Source of the DNA: Pseudomonas bananamidigenes
GTDB taxonomy: Bacteria > Pseudomonadota > Gammaproteobacteria > Pseudomonadales > Pseudomonadaceae
DNA: 64,000 bases
Reading direction: 5' to 3'
NCBI RefSeq assembly: GCF_001679645.1
Contig: NZ_LRUN01000002.1
Coordinates: 62,001 to 126,000 of the forward strand
Made by a program: the position numbers and the translations under genes. Each line of letters begins with the position of its first letter. Position 1 is the stretch's first letter. This document shows, one piece after another, positions 62,013-64,000 of the stretch. Under the pieces are notes generated by a model. It searched no databases and was not told the origin of the DNA. It saw nothing but the letters and a program-made list of their open reading frames with translations.

Positions 62013-64000
62013 ATGGACATTTCCAGCGATGCGACGCCTCTCGCCACCCTTCAAGGCGCAATCACCCGACGTCTGGCCCTGGCGGTCGGCGCCCTGTTCA
62101 TTGCCGGTGTCGCCGCCGCCACGGCGGCACTGTTCAGTATCGCCACGCACCTGGATGAAGATGATTTCAATGACGTCCACTTCTATTCAGCCCGTGCGCT
62201 GGAAAACCGCATCACGGCATCGAAAAACTACATCACCAGCTACGCCTACTGGACGACGGCCTACGAGCATTTAAGCGGCCAGGTCGACACGAACTGGGCG
62301 TACACCGAGCAGAACATGGGCAAGACCCTGTTCACCAGCGATGGCTACGACGGTGTATTTGTGCTGGACCGCGAGCGAACCAAATACGCGGTGGTTCGCG
62401 GACAGTTGCTCGACGCGCAGATGCCCGGGTTTCTGCAGGTGCCGGCGCAGACACTGATCGATCTGGTGCAGAATCAGCCGGATCTGACCAAACCCGTCAA
62501 CACCTATTCACTGTTCGAGGACTGGCCGGCGCTGATCACCGCTGCCGCAATCATTCCCAACGACGAACGTCCCATCGGTGACCCGCGAAAGACCTCGGTG
62601 CTGGTGTTCGTCGACAAGCTCACACCCACCAAACTGCGCAAGATCGGCAGCGGTTACGGCCTCAACAACCTGACCCTGGCCCCCGACGACACCATTGACC
62701 CGGCCCAGCCCCGCGTCCCGCTGGACAGCACCGGCTACAGCCTGATCGCCGATCTGGACCGACCGGGCCAGCATCTACTGTGGTCGTTGCTGCCGACACT
62801 GGGTTCTGCCCTGTTGGTTCTGATGGTGCTGACGGCCTGGTTCTTTCGCCACGCCATGCGCTCTTCCCAGCACGTTGACAAGAGTGTCGCCGCGATGCTC
62901 GCTTCGAAGCGGGCACTGGAGGCCAGTGAAGAACGGTTCCGGGCGGTGGCCGAAGCGGCTTCCGACTGGATCTGGGAAGTCGACCGGGATTTGTCCATCA
63001 CGTACCTTTCGAACCGTTTCAGCGAAGTGACCGGTCACGCTCAGACGCGCTGGATCGGCCAGGACATCGGTCATTTGCTGGTCTGTGATACCACGCCACT
63101 GGCACTGTGGCTGAGAAAACTCGACGAGGGCGGCAACGCCAGCGATTTGCGCTGTACCTATCGCGATCACGCCGGGCAATTGCGCCATTGTCGCCTTTCG
63201 GCCAGACCGTACCTGGAAAACGGCAGTGTCATCGGCTATCGAGGCACCGCCAGCGACATCACCGATGAGGTGGCGGCCCATGCGCAGATCCAGCATCTGT
63301 CCCTGCACGACGCGCTGACCGGTCTGCCCAACCGCAACAAACTGGCGCGCTACCTGGACGACGCCTTGTTGCTCAAGGAACACGCGGCCCCGTTGTCGCT
63401 GTTGATGATCGACCTGGACAACTTCAAGCCGATCAACGACTCGCTGGGTCACCCCGCCGGGGATGCCGTGTTGCAGGAGGTCGCCAGTCGCCTGCGTGAA
63501 TGCACCCGCGATCAGGACATCGTCGCGCGGCTCGGCGGGGACGAATTCGTGGTGGTCCTCAACGGCATGGACACCCGCCAGGAAATCGACAAGTTCTGTA
63601 CACGCCTGATCGGCAGCCTGCATCAACCGATCATGTTCGAGCAGCATCCCTTGCACATCGGTGCCAGCATCGGGATCGCCCTGAGCCGGCGCCATGGCTT
63701 CGTGGCCAGCGAGTTGATCCGTTGCGCGGACATCGCCCTGTATCGGGCCAAGTCCGATGGCAAGAACACCTGGTGCTATTTCGAAGCGCACATGAGCGAT
63801 CAGATCCAGACACGGCGGCAGATGGAGGATGATCTGCGTCGCGCGCTGAGCAACCAGGAACTGGTGCTGCATTACCAGCCGCGCTATACGGTCGACGGCA
63901 AGGAGATCGTTTCGGTCGAAGCGCTGGTGCGCTGGCAGCATCCGACCCGGGGATTGCTCGGGCCGGACGTGTTCATTCCGTTGGCCGAACAGACCGATCT
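62013..64000 (+). CDS. Membrane-bound GGDEF-EAL protein with sensor domains (3' end cut by window edge)
   Basis: About 662 codons are visible. Two membrane segments (residues about 20-45 and 255-280) flank a CHASE4-like periplasmic sensor (YSARALENRITASKNYITSY ... TTAYEH). A PAS domain follows (ASDWIWEVDRDLSITYLSNR), then GGDEF with an intact active site (RLGGDEF) and RxxD inhibitory site (RDQD, five residues before), then the start of an EAL domain (VEALVRW). It should make and/or degrade cyclic di-GMP in response to a periplasmic signal. The EAL catalytic residues lie beyond the edge. Confidence 0.9.
   Translation, partial: MDISSDATPLATLQGAITRRLALAVGALFIAGVAAATAALFSIATHLDEDDFNDVHFYSARALENRITASKNYITSYAYWTTAYEHLSGQVDTNWAYTEQNMGKTLFTSDGYDGVFVLDRERTKYAVVRGQLLDAQMPGFLQVPAQTLIDLVQNQPDLTKPVNTYSLFEDWPALITAAAIIPNDERPIGDPRKTSVLVFVDKLTPTKLRKIGSGYGLNNLTLAPDDTIDPAQPRVPLDSTGYSLIADLDRPGQHLLWSLLPTLGSALLVLMVLTAWFFRHAMRSSQHVDKSVAAMLASKRALEASEERFRAVAEAASDWIWEVDRDLSITYLSNRFSEVTGHAQTRWIGQDIGHLLVCDTTPLALWLRKLDEGGNASDLRCTYRDHAGQLRHCRLSARPYLENGSVIGYRGTASDITDEVAAHAQIQHLSLHDALTGLPNRNKLARYLDDALLLKEHAAPLSLLMIDLDNFKPINDSLGHPAGDAVLQEVASRLRECTRDQDIVARLGGDEFVVVLNGMDTRQEIDKFCTRLIGSLHQPIMFEQHPLHIGASIGIALSRRHGFVASELIRCADIALYRAKSDGKNTWCYFEAHMSDQIQTRRQMEDDLRRALSNQELVLHYQPRYTVDGKEIVSVEALVRWQHPTRGLLGPDVFIPLAEQTD

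Noticed and set aside
1..64000. Insertion sequences, prophage, CRISPR, tRNA or rRNA genes
   Set aside because: I saw no transposase or integrase frame, no regularly spaced repeats and no cloverleaf-type or rRNA-like sequence.

Overview
The window reads as chromosome of a fluorescent-type Pseudomonas. It has high GC and dense genes, an extra elongation factor G, a PQQ glucose dehydrogenase next to an OprB porin, a cyanide-insensitive-type bd oxidase, a three-gene RND pump, and a fluoride-riboswitch CLC gene that closely resembles those of Pseudomonas. I see no tRNA, rRNA, insertion sequence, prophage or CRISPR array. Both edges cut a gene.

1-7.3 kb: an aromatic meta-cleavage unit. Flavoprotein hydroxylase, extradiol dioxygenase and C-C hydrolase lie on the minus strand. 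Opposite them are an ACMSD-type amidohydrolase and a FadL-type porin. A TetR regulator sits between, and three copies of one palindrome (TTGAACA-N4-TGTTCAA) occur at its own start, at the amidohydrolase promoter and upstream of the hydroxylase operon. 7.1-12.3 kb: a 54-residue membrane protein, fusA2, a Cupin_5 protein, a 44-residue membrane protein coupled to chrA, and a small lipoprotein. 12.3-19.4 kb: an alpha/beta hydrolase with its AraC neighbour, a sigma70 promoter plus fluoride riboswitch plus CLC-F antiporter, a LysR/cupin pair and a MerR/SDR pair.

19.4-23.5 kb: a compact minus-strand operon of EctB-like aminotransferase, GNAT, SidA/PvdA-type N-hydroxylase, LysE exporter and a 100-residue unknown protein. 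No ectoine synthase or NRPS is nearby, so it looks like a small-metabolite pathway of its own.

23.8-41.4 kb: the most striking region. One minus-strand run of about 13 kb joins a DUF1329 / DUF1302 / MMPL / YCF48 envelope module to a tryptophan-tryptophylquinone amine dehydrogenase (MauB-E-D-A order), two c-type cytochromes, a flavodoxin-fold oxidoreductase, an unknown protein and an acyl-CoA dehydrogenase. Divergently come an AraC regulator, an aldehyde dehydrogenase and an FAD amine-oxidase-like enzyme. I infer uptake and oxidation of a hydrophobic amine: periplasmic deamination, aldehyde oxidation, then CoA-level degradation. No mauF or mauG is visible.

41.4-57.8 kb: carbonic anhydrase, an RND pump operon bracketed by two closely related TetR genes, then stress and respiration genes (formaldehyde/alcohol dehydrogenase, DUF72, PoxB-like TPP enzyme, hemerythrin, cupin, bd oxidase, two small membrane proteins). 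58-64 kb: gcd and oprB for periplasmic glucose use, then a truncated CHASE-PAS-GGDEF-EAL signalling protein.
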